Source: Paracoccaceae bacterium
Lineage (GTDB): Bacteria; Pseudomonadota; Alphaproteobacteria; Rhodobacterales; Rhodobacteraceae
Assembly: GCA_030697175.1 (NCBI GenBank)
Contig: JAUYQR010000014.1
Span: 1 to 64,000 of the forward strand
DNA: 64,000 nucleotides
Reading direction: 5' to 3'
Within the stretch, counting starts at the first letter, position 1; each line of letters starts with the position of its first letter. The notes beneath the pieces were generated by a model. That model made no database searches. It saw nothing but the letters and a program-made list of their open reading frames with translations, and was not told where the DNA came from. Both the position numbers and the translations under genes were made by a program. Positions 24,476 to 35,636 of this stretch are shown in pieces.

Positions 24476-27016
24476 ATGGCGCTGGAAACCTACCGCAAGA
24501 AACGGAACTTCGGCGTGACAACCGAGCCGAAGGGCAGCCGCGCGCGCCGCAAAGGCACCAGCTTTGTCGTGCAAAAGCACGCCGCGACGCGAATGCACTA
24601 CGATTTGCGCCTGGAGATGGATGGCGTCCTGAAAAGCTGGGCGGTGACGCGCGGGCCCAGTCTGGTGACAGGGGAAAAGCGGCTGGCGGTGCATGTTGAA
24701 GATCATCCGCTTGAGTATGGCGACTTCGAAGGCACCATTCCAAAGGGCGAATACGGCGCTGGCACGGTAATCCTGTGGGATCGTGGGCAGTGGTCGCCGG
24801 TGGGCGATGCCGCGAAGGGCTACGCCAAAGGGCATCTGGAGTTCGAACTGCAGGGCGAAAAGCTGCTCGGCGGGTGGCATCTGGTGCGGATGCAGGGAAA
24901 GCCGGGGGAAAAGCGCGAAAACTGGCTGCTGATCAAGGCGGACGATGAATATTCACGCCCCGCAGGCGCACCGGACCTGCTGGAGGAAAGCCCGCTGTCG
25001 GTGAAAACCGGGCGCGATCTGCCGGAAGTCGCCACTGAGGCGCCGGGGTGGTCCTCGAAGACGGGCCGTAGCTCGAAGCCGCGCAAATCCATCATGCGAC
25101 CGCCCGCGCCCGAGCCGGAGGATGAGGCCGATCCGCTGGTGATCGACGCCGCTTCGCTGCCCGGTGCAAAGCAGGGCACACTGCCGGATTTCGTCGAGCC
25201 GATGCTGGCCAAGCTCGCCCCCGTGCCGCCGACGGGCGAGCGTTGGCTGCATGAGATAAAGTTTGACGGCTACCGTTTGCAGGCGCGCATCGAGGCCGGG
25301 CAAGTGCGGCTTTCAACGCGCAGCGGTCTGGACTGGACCCCGAAGTTCGGCCCCGAAATTGTCAAGGCGCTGGCCGGATTGCCCGCCAAGGCGGCGCTGC
25401 TGGATGGCGAGCTGGTTGTGGAAACGGACACCGGCGCGTCCAGCTTTTCGGCGCTTCAATCGGATATGAGCGAGGGGCGGACCGACCGCTTCATCTATCA
25501 CGCCTTCGATCTGCTGCATCTGGATGGCCACGACCTGAGCCACGTTCCCTTTGTCGAGCGCAAGGCGGTTCTGGAGCGGCTGATCGCTACGGCCGATCGG
25601 CGCGTTGCCTACAGCGACCATTTTGTCGAAACCGGGGACATGGTGCTGCGCCATGCCTGCCGGTTGAGCCTTGAGGGCATCGTATCGAAACTGCGCGACG
25701 CGCCATATCGCGCCGGGCGGGGCAATGCTTGGATCAAGTCGAAATGCTCGGATCGGCAGGAGTTCGTGATTGGTGGCTTTGTTCCTTCCACGACCTCGCG
25801 GCAGGTGATCGGCTCGCTGGTTCTGGGAGTGTATGAGGGGGCCGGGCTGACCTATGTTGGCCGGGTTGGCACAGGGTTTACCGCGGCGGTTGCCGCGTCA
25901 TTGTTCAAGCGGCTGGACCGGATCGCCGTTTCTGAAAGCCCGTTCGCGGCGCCGCTTACATCCCAGCAGCGCAGCGAGGTGCGGTATGTGAAGCCCGATC
26001 TGGTGGCCGAGGTGGAGTTTCGGGCCTGGACGGCGGACGGGCATCTGCGCCACGCGGCGTTTCGCGGGCTGCGTGAAGACAAGCCGCCAACCGAAATCCG
26101 CCGCGAGGTGGCGGTGGCCGCCACGATGCCCGCACCACAGAAGCGCACGGTGACCCTGACCCACCCCGACCGGGTCTACTGGCCGGACGTGGGGGTCACC
26201 AAGGAGGGGCTGGCGGATTACTATGCCGAGGTCTGGCCGCATATCGCGCCGCATATCGTTGGCCGGCCATTGGCGCTTGTGCGTTGCCCGCAGGGCATCG
26301 AAGGGCAGCAGTTCTTTCAAAAACACGCCTGGAAAGGGCTGAGCCAGAAGATCGCGCTGGCCGAAGATCCGAAGGAACCGGGCGAAAAGCTGATTGCGGT
26401 CAAAGATCTGGACGGGTTGATCGGGCTTGTGCAGGCAGCCACGCTGGAAATTCACCCGTGGGGGGTGACGCTTGCGGATTGGGAGCGACCGGACCATATC
26501 GTGATGGACCTTGACCCCGGCGAAGGTGTGGCATGGGGTGCGGTGCTGGACGCCGCGCGCGAGGTTCGCCAGCGCTGCCTTGATGCGGGGCTGGCGGCGT
26601 ATGTGAAAACCTCGGGTGGCAAGGGGCTGCATGTGGTCTGTCCGCTGAAACCACGGGCGGATTGGGCGTCGGTCAAGGCCTTCACACGGGGGATGGCCGA
26701 GGCGATGGCCGCAGACTCGCCCGATCTGTATGTGGCGACGATCACCAAGGCCAAGCGACAGGGCAAGATCCTGATCGACTACCTGCGCAATCAACGTGGT
26801 GCGACAGCGGTTGCGGCGTTTTCCACGCGCGCACGACCGGGCGCGCCGGTATCGACGCCCATGACATGGGACGAACTGTCCGAAGACATCGGCTCCGCAC
26901 ATTTCAAACTTGATAACCTGCCCACGAGGCTGGCAGCGCTTGCAAGCGATCCGTGGGAGGGGTTCTTGAAGGCCGGGGTGCCGCTCAAGGCGCCTGCCAA
27001 AGGGCGCAAGGGCTGA
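24476..27016 (+). CDS. ligD: Multifunctional NHEJ ligase LigD
   Basis: LigD (846 residues) has all three activities. Residues about 10-160 are the 3'-phosphoesterase (FVVQKHAATRMHYDLRLEM, with the catalytic His, Asp and Arg). About 235-520 is the ATP-dependent ligase, with adenylation motif EIKFDGYRL and LEGIVSKLRDAPYRAGR. About 560-830 is the primase-polymerase (LTHPDRVYWPD, HIVMDLDPGEG with its metal-binding aspartates, KTSGGKGLHVVCPL). This domain order (PE-Lig-Pol) is the proteobacterial one. Its stop abuts the convergent second ku gene. Confidence 0.96.
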   Translation: MALETYRKKRNFGVTTEPKGSRARRKGTSFVVQKHAATRMHYDLRLEMDGVLKSWAVTRGPSLVTGEKRLAVHVEDHPLEYGDFEGTIPKGEYGAGTVILWDRGQWSPVGDAAKGYAKGHLEFELQGEKLLGGWHLVRMQGKPGEKRENWLLIKADDEYSRPAGAPDLLEESPLSVKTGRDLPEVATEAPGWSSKTGRSSKPRKSIMRPPAPEPEDEADPLVIDAASLPGAKQGTLPDFVEPMLAKLAPVPPTGERWLHEIKFDGYRLQARIEAGQVRLSTRSGLDWTPKFGPEIVKALAGLPAKAALLDGELVVETDTGASSFSALQSDMSEGRTDRFIYHAFDLLHLDGHDLSHVPFVERKAVLERLIATADRRVAYSDHFVETGDMVLRHACRLSLEGIVSKLRDAPYRAGRGNAWIKSKCSDRQEFVIGGFVPSTTSRQVIGSLVLGVYEGAGLTYVGRVGTGFTAAVAASLFKRLDRIAVSESPFAAPLTSQQRSEVRYVKPDLVAEVEFRAWTADGHLRHAAFRGLREDKPPTEIRREVAVAATMPAPQKRTVTLTHPDRVYWPDVGVTKEGLADYYAEVWPHIAPHIVGRPLALVRCPQGIEGQQFFQKHAWKGLSQKIALAEDPKEPGEKLIAVKDLDGLIGLVQAATLEIHPWGVTLADWERPDHIVMDLDPGEGVAWGAVLDAAREVRQRCLDAGLAAYVKTSGGKGLHVVCPLKPRADWASVKAFTRGMAEAMAADSPDLYVATITKAKRQGKILIDYLRNQRGATAVAAFSTRARPGAPVSTPMTWDELSEDIGSAHFKLDNLPTRLAALASDPWEGFLKAGVPLKAPAKGRKG

Positions 27017-27817
27017 TCAGTCTTTGCGCTTCCGTTCGGCGGCAAGGCTGCGTTTCAGCGCATCGGTGATGCTGACGACATTACCCTTTTCTGGCGTCGG
27101 CACATCGGCCCGTGCCGGTTTCTTCTTGCCCGTCTTCTTGGCGGCGATGATGTCGATCAGCTTGGCTTGAACCGGGTCTTCCGCCATCGAAGGCTCCCAC
27201 ATCCGGGTGCGTTCTTTGATCAGCGTCTTGATCAGCTGCAGGGCGTCCGGTTCGGGCTTGGCGTTTTCGGCGGCGGCGAACCGGTCATCATCGGGCCGCA
27301 CCTCGTTGCCGTAGCGCAGGGTCCAGAGCACGATGCCCTTGCCGCGCGGTTCCAGCATCACCGCCCGTTCGCGGCGGTAAAGCACGACACGTGAGATGCC
27401 GACCGTGCCGGTGGCCTGCATTGCCTCGCGGATGACCGAAAACGCCTCTTCGCCCACCTTGTCGTCGGGCAACAGGTAATGCGGCTTGTCATACCAGATC
27501 CAGCCCACGCTGTCGGCGGGCACGAACATCTCGATCTCGATGGTACGGGTGCTTTCAAGCGCGACGCTTTCGATCTCGTCGTCTTCCAGCAGCACGAAAT
27601 CATCCTCGCCACGCGGATACCCCTTGACCTCGTCGCCGTCGCGCAGGGGATTGCCGGTCACGCTGTCGACATGGCGGCTGACCACGCGGTTGCCGGTCTT
27701 GGCGTTGATGGTGTGAAAGCGCAGCTTTTCGGTTTCGGAAGTGGCGGGCATCATCGTCACCGGGCAGGTGACGAGCGATAGTTTCAGGTAGCCTTTCCAG
27801 AATGATCGGGGCGCCAT
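27017..27817 (-). CDS. ku: NHEJ DNA-end-binding protein Ku (copy 2)
   Basis: This second Ku (266 residues) begins MAPRSFWKGYLKLSLVTCPV, closer to the commonest proteobacterial Ku than copy 1. Core motifs LRFHTINAKTGNRV, VKGYPRGEDDFVLLEDDEIE and DKPHYLLPDDKVGEEAF are present, and the C-terminal tail is basic (KKTGKKKPARA). Two dissimilar Ku proteins beside one LigD allow homo- or heterodimers. Its stop codon abuts the ligD stop tail-to-tail. The small membrane peptide gene precedes it by 28 bases. Confidence 0.95.
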   Translation of the reverse strand: MAPRSFWKGYLKLSLVTCPVTMMPATSETEKLRFHTINAKTGNRVVSRHVDSVTGNPLRDGDEVKGYPRGEDDFVLLEDDEIESVALESTRTIEIEMFVPADSVGWIWYDKPHYLLPDDKVGEEAFSVIREAMQATGTVGISRVVLYRRERAVMLEPRGKGIVLWTLRYGNEVRPDDDRFAAAENAKPEPDALQLIKTLIKERTRMWEPSMAEDPVQAKLIDIIAAKKTGKKKPARADVPTPEKGNVVSITDALKRSLAAERKRKD

Positions 27818-27845
27818 GCCGAAAGACCCTTTGCGTGCTGCAGGC

Positions 27846-27920
27846 TCAACGCAGGCCGAAGAATGACAGGATCGCGATCACGATCACCACTAAGCCAACC
27901 AGATAGACGATATTGTTCAT
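27846..27920 (-). CDS. 24-residue membrane peptide
   Basis: ATG at 27920 (minus strand) follows GGAGAA at ideal spacing and encodes a single hydrophobic helix, start MNNIVYLVGLVV and end SFFGLR. Tiny single-helix proteins of this type are common and often unannotated in Rhodobacteraceae. An EcfG-like promoter lies about 50 bases upstream, so stress induction together with ku is likely. Confidence 0.6.
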   Translation of the reverse strand: MNNIVYLVGLVVIVIAILSFFGLR

Positions 27921-27969
27921 GGAAATTCTCCAGCCTGTTCGGCGCGGCCATTGCGGCGCGCAACCGAAC

Positions 27970-27994
27970 AACACGCGCCGGGCAACTAAGTTCC
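27970..27994 (-). promoter_or_regulatory. EcfG-type promoter candidate for peptide-ku unit
   Basis: On the minus strand GGAAC (27994-27990), 16 bases, then TGTT ending at 27970 fits the general-stress sigma consensus. It precedes the small peptide and the second ku. The rest of 27921-28273 holds no gene that I can support. Confidence 0.5.
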
Positions 27995-28273
27995 GTGTTC
28001 GGCCGTCTTGGCGGCCGGCGGGAACTAACGCCATGCGTGAGAGCTGCGGCTGGCAGGTCAGCCACCGCACCAGAGAGGAACACAGCCGAACGCACCAAAG
28101 CCAGCGGCCCGGTAACGGTCAATTCTGGGGTCGCCCGGCAATGACAAGGCCAACCACGAAGGGTCGCCGCACGACCCGTCCGAGTTCCAGTGCACGCCGT
28201 CAGACCCGAGGCAGGCCGACACAGGCCCGGACGATGCCGAAAGGGCGAAAGCCACGTCGAAGGCGTGAAATGG

Positions 28274-28300
28274 GCCGGGCGCAGCCACGCTGCGCCCGGC
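28274..28300 (-). terminator. katG terminator hairpin
   Basis: A perfect 12-bp stem GCCGGGCGCAGC/GCTGCGCCCGGC with a three-base loop lies just beyond the katG stop on its strand. Only a weak T-rich stretch (CATTTC) follows. Confidence 0.65.
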
Positions 28301-28307
28301 AGGCCGG

Positions 28308-30545
<2,238 letters not shown>

Positions 30546-30630
30546 CTATGCGAGTGTGATGACGGCGCCGTGTCCGCGGCGCCGATTATCTGCATCGGTG
30601 TCTGATGTGGTAGTATAGTGCGCTTCGGCG

Positions 30631-30655
30631 ATTAGTTTAAGTTGAATAAACTGAT
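30631..30655. promoter_or_regulatory. OxyR-type operator between katG and oxyR
   Basis: Arms ATTAGTTTA and TAAACTGAT (8 of 9 complementary) flank seven bases, a dyad of LysR type. It lies 21 bases before oxyR in the 160-base divergent intergenic region, where OxyR would act on both genes. Confidence 0.5.
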
Positions 30656-30675
30656 GGGCGCGATAAACAAAAGCT

Positions 30676-31593
30676 ATGAGTAACCTTTCGATCCGGCAAC
30701 TGCGCTATTTCGATGCCCTTGCACGGCAAGGGCATTTCGGGCGGGCTGCGGAATTGTGCTCGATTTCTCAGCCGGCGCTGTCGATGCAGATCAAGGATCT
30801 TGAGGAAAGCCTTGGTGCCGCGCTGTTTGAACGCGGCGCGCGGCAGGTCAGGTTGACCGGGTTTGGCGAGGTGTTCGCACCGCGCGCGCGGGCAATCCTG
30901 CGCGCCGTGGAAGAACTGGAGGATTTGGCGCAGGCGTCGCGGCAAGGGCGCATTGGGCGGCTGCGGATCGGGGTCATCCCGACGGTCGCGCCTTACCTGT
31001 TGCCGCGCCTCATCGAAAATCTGGCGCGGCTGGGCGACGGGCTGGACGTGCAGGTGCGCGAGACGGTGACGCCAAGGCTGATTCGCGATCTGGAGGAAGG
31101 CCGACTGGACACCGCCATCGTCGCCCTTCCGGTTTCGGAGCCGTCGCTGACCGAGGTTGCCCTGTTCACCGAGGTCTTTGTGCTGGTCCGGCCCATGTCC
31201 GATACGGGCAAACCGGTTCCGGGGCCGGAAAAGCTGCGCGAAATGCGGCTTTTGCTGCTGGAGGAAGGCCACTGCTTTCGCGATCAGGCGCTGTCGTTCT
31301 GCAGCCTTTCGCCCCTCGCGCCGCGCGAGTTGATGGATGCAAGTTCGCTGACCACGCTGGTGCAGATGGTGGGGGCGGGGATCGGCGTGACTTTGATCCC
31401 CGAGATGGCGGTGGCGGTCGAGACGCGTTCGGCGCCGGTGTCGATTGCGCGCTTCCGCCCGCCCGAACCGCAGCGGACCATCGGCATGGTCTGGCGCAAG
31501 TCCAGCCCGCTTGCCGCGCAGTTCGAGGCGGTCGCGGCGACTGTGCGACAAGCGGCGCTGGAGCTTGCCGCAGACCACGCAGCCGCCAGATGA
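30676..31593 (+). CDS. oxyR: Peroxide-sensing LysR regulator OxyR
   Basis: This 305-residue LysR-family activator has an N-terminal helix-turn-helix (SIRQLRYFDALARQGHFGRAAELCSISQPALS, shown here only as its family signature across residues 5-36). The effector domain keeps the redox pair in EEGHCFRDQALSFCSL, C-x8-C, the same spacing as Cys199/Cys208 of E. coli OxyR. It is divergent from katG, the classic target. Confidence 0.93.
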   Translation: MSNLSIRQLRYFDALARQGHFGRAAELCSISQPALSMQIKDLEESLGAALFERGARQVRLTGFGEVFAPRARAILRAVEELEDLAQASRQGRIGRLRIGVIPTVAPYLLPRLIENLARLGDGLDVQVRETVTPRLIRDLEEGRLDTAIVALPVSEPSLTEVALFTEVFVLVRPMSDTGKPVPGPEKLREMRLLLLEEGHCFRDQALSFCSLSPLAPRELMDASSLTTLVQMVGAGIGVTLIPEMAVAVETRSAPVSIARFRPPEPQRTIGMVWRKSSPLAAQFEAVAATVRQAALELAADHAAAR

Positions 31594-31663
31594 CGGGTTC
31601 GCTTTTGCGCGCGGAAATGTCAGGCTGGCAATCCTAACCGCACGTCAGGATACAAGGCCTCGC

Positions 31664-32629
31664 ATGACCAATGATTTCAACCAGCCGCTTGGCGGCAACG
31701 ACATGCCCCGTTTTGGCGGACCGGCCACGATGATGCGGCTGCCGGCGCAGGCGACGGCCAAGGGGCTGGATGCGGCGTTCATCGGCATTCCGATGGACCA
31801 CGGCACCTCGAACCGCCCCGGCACGCGGCTGGGGCCGCGGCAGATCCGCGACGAAAGCCGGATGCTGCGGCCCTACAACATGGCGACGCGAGCGGCACCG
31901 TTCGAGGCGATGCAGGTGGCCGATATCGGTGACGTGCCGATCAACACCTTCGATCTGAAAAAGACCGTCGACATCATCACCGAACACTACCGCGAAGTCT
32001 TGTCGCACGGGGTGATCCCCTTGACGCTTGGGGGCGATCACACGCTGACCTGGCCGATCCTGCGCGCGATCAAGGAACGCCACGGGCCGGTGGCGCTGAT
32101 CCATGTCGATGCCCATGCCGATATCAACGACACCATGTTCGGCGAGAAGGTGGCGCATGGCTGTCCGTTCCGCCGGGCGTGGGAGGATGGGTGCTTGCAG
32201 AACGACAAGGTGTTCCAGATCGGGCTGCGGGGGACGGGGTATAGCCCGGAGGATTTCGACTGGGGGCGGAAGAACGGGTGGACGGTGGTGCAGGCCGAGG
32301 AGTGCTGGCACAAGTCGCTGACGCCGTTGATGGCGGAGATCAGGGCAAAGATCGGGGATGCGCCGGTCTATCTGAGCTATGATATCGACAGCCTTGACCC
32401 CGCCTTTGCGCCGGGGACCGGGACGGTGGAGCCGGGGGGGCTGACGATCTGGCAGGGGCTGGAGATCGTGCGGGGCTGTGCGGGCCTGAACCTTGTGGGG
32501 GGCGATCTGGTGGAGGTTTCGCCGCCTTATGACCCGTCGGGGAATACCGCGCTGGTGGGGGCGAACCTGCTTTATGAAATGCTGTGCGTCTTGCCGAAGG
32601 CAGTTGCGCATCGGTTGGCGCAGGGGTGA
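31664..32629 (+). CDS. Agmatinase-family ureohydrolase
   Basis: This arginase/agmatinase-superfamily enzyme (321 residues) hydrolyses a guanidino compound to urea plus an amine. The two-manganese site is complete: GGDHT, DAHADIND and DIDSLDPAFAPGTGT. ATG 31664 is used; the ribosome site is weak. It may be agmatinase or guanidinobutyrase, since the residues that set substrate choice cannot be judged by eye. A terminator follows 8 bases after the stop. Confidence 0.88.
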   Translation: MTNDFNQPLGGNDMPRFGGPATMMRLPAQATAKGLDAAFIGIPMDHGTSNRPGTRLGPRQIRDESRMLRPYNMATRAAPFEAMQVADIGDVPINTFDLKKTVDIITEHYREVLSHGVIPLTLGGDHTLTWPILRAIKERHGPVALIHVDAHADINDTMFGEKVAHGCPFRRAWEDGCLQNDKVFQIGLRGTGYSPEDFDWGRKNGWTVVQAEECWHKSLTPLMAEIRAKIGDAPVYLSYDIDSLDPAFAPGTGTVEPGGLTIWQGLEIVRGCAGLNLVGGDLVEVSPPYDPSGNTALVGANLLYEMLCVLPKAVAHRLAQG

Positions 32630-32637
32630 GGCAGAGG

Positions 32638-32664
32638 GCGTGTCCCACCGTGGGACACGCTTTT
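32638..32664 (+). terminator. Rho-independent terminator after the ureohydrolase
   Basis: Perfect 10-bp stem GCGTGTCCCA/TGGGACACGC, loop CCG, then TTTT. Confidence 0.85.
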
Positions 32665-32728
32665 CACCGGAATGAAATCAATGGCTTGGCGAGTCTTGTT
32701 CAGAAACTGTTAACCGGTTCGCCTGGCC

Positions 32729-33643
32729 TCAGAACTCGAAGGCGTCGGTCACCATGCGCCGACCAAGGGTCATTGCGTCGGCAACATGGATCATCGGGGC
32801 GAGATCGACGTCGCTGGCGCGGGTGCGGACAAGGTCGGCCATCCGGGCGTAAAGCGCGGGGTATTCGCCCATGATCGACGGCTCGCCCGTCACGGGTTTG
32901 TGGTCGATCTCGAGCACATTGCCGCCCATGCGCAGCGCGAGGTGGCCCTTGTGGGTTTCAACCTCGATATCCCAGGTTTGCGGGCCTTCCTGCCGCCAGT
33001 CGAAATCGGCGCTGACATTGCCGGAAAACACCAGCGCCGCGGCGATCGGGGTCTGGCGGTTGGCGGGGTAGGTCAGGGTGGCCGCGGTCACATGCACCAA
33101 GGCGGGCAGAATCTCGGTCAGGATCGAGAGCGCGTTGATGCCGGGATCAAACACACCCATGCCGCCCGGTTCGAACACCCAGTCCTGACCGGGGTGCCAT
33201 TTGCGCACATCCTCGCGCCAGGTGATGTTGGCGCGGGTGATGGTCTGGCCCGCAAGCCAGGCTTTCGCCGGGGCGACGGCGCGGGCCATGCGGCTGTGCC
33301 ATGTGGCATAAAGCGAAACGCCCATCTCGGCGGCGATGGCTTGCAGGGCGTGGATTTCGGCAAGGGTCGCGCCGGGCGGCTTTTCCAGCATGACGTGACG
33401 ACCGGCGCGCAAGGCGGCCTCGGCATAGGCAAAGCGCGGCACCGGGGGCAGGGCGAGCGAGACCACGGATATGTCGGGGCGTTCGGCCAGCATGCTGTCG
33501 ATGTCGGTGAAGGCAGGCGTGCCGGGGACGGTGCCGTGGCGGCTGACGGTGGCGGCAAGCTCCCATTCCGGCGAGGCGGTGATGGCGGGGACGTGCTGAT
33601 CGACGGCGATCTTGCCGATGCCGACGAGGGCGATCTTGGTCAT
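32729..33643 (-). CDS. Gfo/Idh/MocA sugar 1-dehydrogenase
   Basis: This NAD(P)-dependent dehydrogenase (304 residues) has a Rossmann start IALVGIGKIAVDQHVPAI, EKPPGATLAEI (the catalytic-site EKP motif) and a C-terminal MocA domain with GVFDPGINALS. It most resembles D-galactose/L-arabinose 1-dehydrogenases, which open the non-phosphorylating pathway by making the aldonolactone. The aldonate dehydratase gene directly upstream on the same strand supports this. The lactonase and later enzymes are not in the window. Confidence 0.8.
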   Translation of the reverse strand: MTKIALVGIGKIAVDQHVPAITASPEWELAATVSRHGTVPGTPAFTDIDSMLAERPDISVVSLALPPVPRFAYAEAALRAGRHVMLEKPPGATLAEIHALQAIAAEMGVSLYATWHSRMARAVAPAKAWLAGQTITRANITWREDVRKWHPGQDWVFEPGGMGVFDPGINALSILTEILPALVHVTAATLTYPANRQTPIAAALVFSGNVSADFDWRQEGPQTWDIEVETHKGHLALRMGGNVLEIDHKPVTGEPSIMGEYPALYARMADLVRTRASDVDLAPMIHVADAMTLGRRMVTDAFEF

Positions 33644-33692
33644 GGTGTCATCCTTTCAACCGAGGGGGCAGGGGGCACCCCCCCCACCCCAG

Positions 33693-33715
33693 CCCTCCCC
33701 CACGAGGGGGGAGGG
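33693..33715 (-). terminator. GC-only hairpin after the dehydratase gene
   Basis: CCCTCCCCC (33693-33701) pairs with GGGGGAGGG (33707-33715), in the gap between the dehydratase stop and the sugar dehydrogenase start on the minus strand. It may attenuate the downstream gene. No T-run is seen. Confidence 0.45.
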
Positions 33716-33739
33716 AGGTGCCTTGCGGCCCTTGGAGGG

Positions 33740-35482
33740 TCAGTGGCTTTCGCGGCCCACGGCGTTGCCACGGCAGCCAACGAGGAAATCCATGTCGGCG
33801 CCCTTGTCGGCACCCTGCACATGGTCGTGGTAAAGCTGCGCATAGCCACCCTGCGGGCGTTCCACCGGAGATTTCCACTCTGCCAGCCGCCGGGCAAGTT
33901 CGGCGTCGGAAATATCCAGATGCAGGCGGCGGTTTGCCACATCCAGTTCGATCATGTCGCCGGACCGCACCACGGCCAAGGGGCCGCCACGCGCCGCTTC
34001 GGGCGAGGTGTGCAGGACCACCGTGCCGTAGGCGGTGCCGGACATGCGCGCATCGGAAATCCGGACCATGTCGGTGATGCCCTTGCGCAAGACCTTGGGC
34101 GGCAGGCCCATGTTGCCGACCTCGGCCATGCCGGGATAGCCGCGCGGGCCGCAGTTTTTCAGGACCATGACGCAGGTCTCGTCGATGTCGAGGGCTTCGT
34201 CGTCGATGCGCGCCTTGTAGTCGTCGATATCTTCGAACACCACGGCGCGGCCCTTGTGCTGCATCAGGGCCGGGGTTGCGGCGGAGGGTTTCAGGACCGC
34301 GCCATCCGGCGCAAGATTGCCCTTGACCACGACGATGCCGCCCGACTGGGTGAGGGCCTTGTCGGTGGGCAGGATCACGTCCTCGTTGTTGTTGCGCACG
34401 TCCTTGACCTCGTCCCAGATCGCCTTGCCCGAGACGGTGATCGCGTCGCGGTTCAGAAGGCCCGCTTCGCCGAGGCGCTTGATCACCACGGGAAGGCCGC
34501 CGGCGTAGAAGAATTCCTCCATCAGGTGTTTGCCCGACGGCATCAGGTTGACGATGGTGGGGACGTCGCGACCGAGCTTGTCCCAGTCATCGAGGGTGAG
34601 GTCGATGCCGACGCGCCCGGCCATCGCCAGCAGGTGGATCACCGCGTTGGTGGAGCCGCCGATCGCCGCGTTGGTGCGGATTGCGTTTTCGAAGGCCTGA
34701 CGTGTCATGATGTCGGAGGGTTTGAGATCGTCCTTGACCATCTGCACGATGCGCCGCCCGGTCAGTTGCGCCATCATGCGGCGGCGGCTGTCGACGGCGG
34801 GGATCGCGGCGTTACCGGACAGCGCCATGCCAAGCGCCTCGGCCATCGAGGCCATCGTCGAGGCGGTGCCCATCGTGTTGCACGAGCCGGGCGAACGGGA
34901 CATCGAGGCTTCGGCCTCGACGAATTCCTCGGCGGTCATTTCGCCGGCCTTCACGGCTTCGGAGAATTTCCACAGGTGGGTGCCGGAGCCGACCTTTTCA
35001 CCGCGGAAGTGGCCGTTGAGCATCGGGCCGCCGGTGACGCAGATCGACGGCAGGTCGACCGAGGCCGCGCCCATCAAGAGCGAGGGCGTTGTCTTGTCGC
35101 AGCCGACAAGAAGCACGCAGCCGTCCATCTGCTGGCCGCGGATGGTTTCCTCGACCGCCATCGCGGCGATGTTGCGAAACATCATCGCGGTGGGGCGGAA
35201 GCCGGATTCGGAGACCGAGAACACCGGGACGATGACGGGAAAGCCGCCCGCCTCGTAGACGCCGTGCTTCACCCGTTCGGCGAGGTCGTTGAGGTGGGCG
35301 TTGCAGGGGTTGAGTTCCGAGAACGTGTTGAGGATGCCGATGACCGGCCTTCCGTCAAAGAGATCAGCGGGATAGCCCTGGTTCTTCATCCAGCCGCGAT
35401 GGTAGATCGCGTCTTTCGACGTGCCGCCGAACCATTCCTGCGAGCGGAGTTTGCGGGGCCATTTGGCGGGTTTGAAGGTCAT
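33740..35482 (-). CDS. IlvD/Edd-family aldonate dehydratase (L-arabonate type)
   Basis: This Fe-S dehydratase has 580 residues. Cluster cysteines are in NPCNAH, VGCDKTTPS and SPGSCNTMGT, and a metal/catalytic region reads IGGSTNAVIHLLAM. The opening RSQEWFGGTSKDAIYHRGWM is characteristic of the sugar-acid branch (L-arabonate, D-xylonate dehydratases) and not of branched-chain IlvD. It likely converts an aldonate to the 2-keto-3-deoxy acid. It is paired with the sugar dehydrogenase downstream. Confidence 0.88.
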   Translation of the reverse strand: MTFKPAKWPRKLRSQEWFGGTSKDAIYHRGWMKNQGYPADLFDGRPVIGILNTFSELNPCNAHLNDLAERVKHGVYEAGGFPVIVPVFSVSESGFRPTAMMFRNIAAMAVEETIRGQQMDGCVLLVGCDKTTPSLLMGAASVDLPSICVTGGPMLNGHFRGEKVGSGTHLWKFSEAVKAGEMTAEEFVEAEASMSRSPGSCNTMGTASTMASMAEALGMALSGNAAIPAVDSRRRMMAQLTGRRIVQMVKDDLKPSDIMTRQAFENAIRTNAAIGGSTNAVIHLLAMAGRVGIDLTLDDWDKLGRDVPTIVNLMPSGKHLMEEFFYAGGLPVVIKRLGEAGLLNRDAITVSGKAIWDEVKDVRNNNEDVILPTDKALTQSGGIVVVKGNLAPDGAVLKPSAATPALMQHKGRAVVFEDIDDYKARIDDEALDIDETCVMVLKNCGPRGYPGMAEVGNMGLPPKVLRKGITDMVRISDARMSGTAYGTVVLHTSPEAARGGPLAVVRSGDMIELDVANRRLHLDISDAELARRLAEWKSPVERPQGGYAQLYHDHVQGADKGADMDFLVGCRGNAVGRESH

Positions 35483-35636
35483 CGGTCCTCACAGGGTTTG
35501 AGCGCGGCAGGGCGGTCGGACTTTGGCGCGAAGGCCAGGGTTGGTTGGCGGTTGCGGGACATTCGCATCCTTGGGGCTTATCCGTCAAATCATCGTCGGG
35601 GACCAAAGCATGGCGGAATTGATATGAGTGGGGCGG

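Noticed and set aside
33651-33740. G/C homopolymer-rich stretch considered as an assembly or sequencing artefact
   Set aside because: Similar CCCTCCC/GGGAGGG elements occur elsewhere in the window (36799-36830), so it is more likely a native intergenic element.
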